Source: Actinomycetota bacterium (lineage in GTDB: Bacteria > Actinomycetota > Actinomycetes > Nanopelagicales > Nanopelagicaceae). Taken from it: DNA of 8,466 nt. The position numbers were made by a program, and so were the translations under genes. The stretch's first letter is position 1. Each line of letters begins with the position of its first letter. The notes beneath the pieces were generated by a model. The model ran no database searches. It was not told where the DNA came from and worked only from the letters and a program-made list of their open reading frames with translations. Shown piece by piece: positions 7,848 to 8,466 of this stretch. The DNA lies in contig WLME01000038.1 of the NCBI GenBank assembly GCA_009700365.1, positions 1 to 8,466 on the forward strand. Direction: 5' to 3'.

Positions 7848-7875
7848 TGTGAACTCCTAGAAGAAGAGTGTCACA
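7848..7875 (-). promoter_or_regulatory. Shine-Dalgarno sequestering hairpin (riboswitch output)
   Basis: In the minus-strand transcript, TGTGA (7875-7871) pairs with TCACA (7852-7848) and ACTC (7869-7866) pairs with GAGT (7856-7853), leaving one bulged C and a 9-base loop. The AGGAG ribosome binding site of the first gene (7858-7854) lies partly in the 3' arm and partly in the loop, so folding would hide it. This suggests translational control by the upstream cobalamin aptamer. The pairings are seen directly; the regulatory role is inferred. Confidence 0.55.
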
Positions 7876-7892
7876 GGGGTAGCTCGCTAGCC

Positions 7893-7960
7893 GTTGGCCA
7901 AATGCACCAAATACCTTTGGACTACACCCCGCAAACCTCGGCGGGTGTTGGTCAAATGCA
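7893..7960. repeat. Two 14-base direct repeats in the riboswitch leader
   Basis: The sequence gttggYcaaatgca occurs at 7893-7906 and 7947-7960, with a single C/T difference and 54 bases between starts. On the transcript both read TGCATTTGRCCAAC. One copy lies directly before the P13-like hairpin (sharing its first base or two), the other about 20 bases before the ribosome binding site hairpin. Between them is a small perfect hairpin (CCAAA/TTTGG, 7907-7920), whose CCAAA arm could pair instead with the TTTGG of the second copy. Meaning unknown. Confidence 0.5.
7924..7948 (-). promoter_or_regulatory. P13-like hairpin able to kiss loop L5 of the B12 aptamer
   Basis: On the minus strand, ACACCCGC (7948-7941) pairs with GCGGGGTGT (7932-7924) as 8 base pairs with one bulged G and the loop CGAGGTTT. 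GGTT in this loop (7937-7934) is complementary to AACC in the L5 loop of the aptamer (8013-8010). A kissing contact between L5 and a downstream hairpin loop is the established ligand-sensing switch of cobalamin riboswitches. There is no T-run after the hairpin, so it is not an intrinsic terminator. Confidence 0.55.
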
Positions 7961-7966
7961 AATATT

Positions 7967-8089
7967 CCAATAGGTAATCCGACTTGAAGTGTTGAATCAA
8001 CACTCTTACGGTTGCGGGTCAGCGTCGGAATTGCACCGAACTTCCCCTACTGGGATATCTATTAAGTTGTGGCGCAACCAAACCATAGG
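7967..8089 (-). promoter_or_regulatory. Cobalamin (B12) riboswitch aptamer, compact form
   Basis: Read on the minus strand, the conserved core is at 8047-8005: GGGGAAGTTCGGTGCAATTC followed by CGACGCTGACCCGCAACC and GTAAG, a close match to the cobalamin riboswitch consensus. TTAATAG just upstream (8066-8060) also fits the region before GGGAA. The B12 box AGTCGGATTACC is at 7984-7973. The closing helix pairs CCTATGGT (8089-8082) with ACCTATTGG (7975-7967), with one T-T mismatch and one bulge. Between core and box there is only a small hairpin, AGTGTT/AACACT (8004-7988), so the side arms that carry CACTGG and GGGAAGG in the common long form are absent. It should sense a cobalamin and repress the downstream secreted protein-EcfT-ATPase-EcfS operon when the vitamin is plentiful. 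No clear promoter is visible; a weak TATATT at 8143-8138, inside the divergent aldo/keto reductase gene, is one candidate -10. Confidence 0.9.
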
Positions 8090-8133
8090 CTGATGCTGTT
8101 TGCAACTCACCACGCTGCTAATAAGGTGGCACC

Positions 8134-8466
8134 ATGGAATATAGACGCCTTGGCAGTAGCGGAATGTATGTATCAGAAATCTCTTACGGAAACTGGATTA
8201 CGCATGGTTCCCAAGTTGAAACCGAGGCAGCAATTAAATGTGTGCGCGAGGCCCTCAATCAAGGAATAACTACCTTTGATACAGCAGATGTCTATGCAGG
8301 CACCAAAGCTGAAGTAGTTTTAGCTAAAGCGCTTAAGGGTGTTCGCAGAGAATCCTACGAATTATTTACCAAGGTGTATTGGCCAACAGGTCCAGGAAAA
8401 AATGATAGAGGTCTTTCTCGCAAACACATTATGGAATCCTGTAACGCCTCATTGAAGCGACTTAAA
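8134..8466 (+). CDS. Aldo/keto reductase (3' end cut by window)
   Basis: The first 111 codons are present and stay open to the edge. The protein begins MEYRRLGSSGMYVSEISYGN, typical of NAD(P)H-dependent aldo/keto reductases of the potassium-channel beta-subunit/YghZ-like group, which reduce aldehydes and ketones in the cytosol. Three of the four catalytic residues are visible: D49 in FDTADVY, Y54, and K80 in LFTK; the histidine should lie beyond the edge. FDTADVYAG (48-56) is the family's conserved block. The ATG at 8134 has AAGGTGG (8123-8129) four bases upstream, and the protein alignment starts at this methionine. The gene diverges from the B12 riboswitch operon, with only about 44 bases between its ATG and the 5' end of the aptamer, so its control region and that of the operon probably overlap. 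The physiological substrate cannot be told from sequence. Confidence 0.9.
   Translation, partial: MEYRRLGSSGMYVSEISYGNWITHGSQVETEAAIKCVREALNQGITTFDTADVYAGTKAEVVLAKALKGVRRESYELFTKVYWPTGPGKNDRGLSRKHIMESCNASLKRLK

Noticed and set aside
7924..7948. Strong GC hairpin downstream of the aptamer as a rho-independent terminator
   Set aside because: The bases after the hairpin on the transcript (AGTCCAAAGG) contain no U-run, and the loop complements L5, so a P13-type regulatory hairpin fits better.
8069..8269. Open frame of 66 codons beginning at a GTG, plus strand
   Set aside because: It overlaps the aldo/keto reductase in another frame and the 5' edge of the riboswitch; it has no recognisable protein features, while the ATG at 8134 gives a clear conserved family start.

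Overview
The window looks like chromosomal DNA from an actinobacterium with moderate GC. Two things suggest this. The layout gcvT divergent from pepA, with lpd and sucB downstream of pepA, resembles the arrangement I remember around Rv2211c-Rv2215 in Mycobacterium tuberculosis and SCO2179-2181 in Streptomyces. The small secreted protein with a WRYWGY motif also belongs to an actinobacterial family. The GC looks too low for Streptomyces or Mycobacterium, so a small-genome freshwater lineage (Nanopelagicales/acI type) is a reasonable but unproven guess. There are seven complete protein genes and two partial ones, and no RNA genes, insertion sequences or CRISPR arrays that I can see.

Left part (1-3028, minus strand): pepA (M17 leucyl aminopeptidase), lpd (dihydrolipoyl dehydrogenase) and, cut by the window edge, the first 13 codons of a lipoyl-domain acyltransferase (sucB-like). 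This is a 2-oxo acid dehydrogenase unit. Divergent from pepA, across about 66 bases, is gcvT (3095-4183, plus strand), the aminomethyltransferase of the glycine cleavage system.

Right part (4161-8089, minus strand): a tightly packed operon for vitamin uptake. Reading in the direction of transcription, it begins with a compact cobalamin (B12) riboswitch (aptamer about 8089-7967), followed by an expression platform with a P13-like hairpin whose loop can kiss loop L5, and a hairpin that buries the Shine-Dalgarno of the first gene. Then come a secreted SCO2322-like protein, an EcfT membrane scaffold, a fused double ATPase, and an EcfS substrate-binding membrane protein. The last three genes overlap or nearly abut (ATGA and GTGA overlaps). 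This is a complete ECF-type importer, predicted to take up cobalamin or a corrinoid (CbrTUV type), with an exported protein of unknown role under the same B12 control. Its last gene overlaps the end of gcvT tail-to-tail by 23 bases.

Right edge (8134-8466, plus strand): the start of an aldo/keto reductase gene, divergent from the riboswitch operon.

The most interesting part is the riboswitch operon: a short aptamer that lacks the usual long side arms, apparent control at the level of translation, and the exported protein as the first gene product, which may be an extracellular corrinoid-binding partner.
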